DNA of 64,000 bases from a virus. A model generated the notes under the pieces. That model ran no database searches, had not been told where the DNA came from, and was given only the letters and a program-made list of their open reading frames with translations. Below are positions 63,642-64,000 of this stretch, one piece after another. How positions within the stretch are numbered: position 1 is the stretch's first letter; every line of letters begins with the position of its first letter. Where the stretch lies: positions 36,725 through 100,724 of the IMG/VR virus record IMGVR_UViG_3300044470_000379; one strand, 5' to 3'. Both the position numbers and the translations under genes were made by a program.

Positions 63642-64000
63642 CGCTTTACATTCAGGACCGTGCTGGGGATCACAGTTACGAGCAGACTTGGCCTAATTTT
63701 GATGCTGCCCAGCGGACGCTGGAAAACATCCGGGAAGCGGGTGGTTATTGGTGGAGCGATCCGAGAGCGGAAGACCTGAGGGTGAGTATCCAGACGAAGA
63801 TGGTGTTCGTGCCGTGGCATCGGGTGGGTAGGACAGGAACGAGATTTTTTGGTGGAGGACTAGGGCATGGCGAGGCGAGGCGAGGCGAGGCGAGGCGAGG
63901 CGAGGCGAGGCGAGGCGAGGCGAGGCGAGGCGAGGCGAGGCGAGGCGAGGCGAGGCGAGGCGAGGCGAGGCGAGGCGAGGCGAGGCGAGGCGAGGCGAGG
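63632..64000 (+). CDS. hypothetical protein running into a tandem repeat (partial)
   Basis: ATG 63632 overlaps the end of the Rad50-like gene. About 78 residues of ordinary text (MPVTLYIQDRAGDHSYEQTW ... VFVPWHRVGRTG) are followed by a (CGAGG)n tract that reads as repeating ARRGE without a stop to the window end. The first part is probably real; whether the repeat is part of the protein is doubtful. Confidence 0.4.
   Translation, partial: MPVTLYIQDRAGDHSYEQTWPNFDAAQRTLENIREAGGYWWSDPRAEDLRVSIQTKMVFVPWHRVGRTGTRFFGGGLGHGEARRGEARRGEARRGEARRGEARRGEARRGEARRGEARRGEAR
63871..64000 (+). repeat. (CGAGG) pentanucleotide tandem repeat, 26 copies to window end
   Basis: Perfect CGAGG units run from 63871 to the last base. 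Because 5 is not a multiple of 3, length changes would shift the reading frame. It could be a true microsatellite, a phase-variable tract, or an assembly artefact at a contig end. Confidence 0.9.

Noticed and set aside
1-64000. CRISPR array
   Set aside because: No direct repeats of 20-40 nt with regular unique spacers were seen. The regularity at 38-41 kb comes from tRNAs and their short spacers.

Overview
The window looks like part of a large tailed dsDNA bacteriophage genome (Caudoviricetes). It has a tape measure protein, baseplate and tail genes, several wall hydrolases, tail-fibre proteins, a full set of replication and recombination genes, and a tRNA array. The host cannot be named from sequence alone. 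The DNA is GC-rich by eye, most genes are tightly packed, and many overlap as ATGA or TAATG.

Layout. (1) About 1-22.9 kb is almost entirely on the minus strand and holds virion and lysis genes. In transcription order these are an HNH endonuclease, small assembly proteins, the tape measure, a transglycosylase-tail fusion, baseplate and spike proteins, a 1063-aa virion protein, an RlpA-like protein and a SleB-like hydrolase. A two-gene plus-strand cassette (19.1-20.0 kb) interrupts it. (2) A divergent promoter region at about 22.9-23.1 kb leads to plus-strand replication genes: primase-helicase, winged-helix protein and AAA+ loader. (3) 28-37.5 kb is an accessory region with a class II ribonucleotide reductase, a MazG-like protein, a cold-shock protein, a lipoprotein, a Smr-domain protein and many small genes. 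(4) 37.5-41.1 kb is a dense RNA locus: 14 intact tRNAs, a complete bacterial-type RNase P RNA, at least six further structured or tRNA-like RNAs, and two HNH genes. (5) 41-49 kb holds a phosphoesterase, an intein-bearing protein and two large tail-fibre proteins. (6) 49-64 kb carries DNA metabolism: intein-bearing DinG/XPD-like helicase, HU-like protein, probable SSB, DnaQ-like exonuclease, RuvC-like resolvase, RecA/UvsX and an intein-bearing SbcC/Rad50-like ATPase. The window ends in a (CGAGG)n repeat.

The strongest candidate for an undescribed system is the RNA locus. Units are separated by a recurring spacer close to AGTTTG. They include the RNase P RNA itself and short RNAs that keep a 7-bp acceptor stem plus N-CCA but have no anticodon arm; one is only 37 nt. 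Twelve of the 14 tRNAs have C36 and together read the whole GNN quarter of the codon table (Val, Ala, Gly, Asp, Glu).

A second theme is regulation. Eight copies of a promoter (TAGC box at about -35, then TGTATACT) mostly lie exactly 6 nt upstream of an ATG, which predicts leaderless mRNAs. Two further repeated motifs are described in the findings. A third theme is selfish DNA: about nine free-standing GIY-YIG or HNH genes (several broken) and three inteins, two of them related and both sitting in Walker A motifs of unrelated ATPases.

All calls were made by reading the sequence. No database search or folding program was run.
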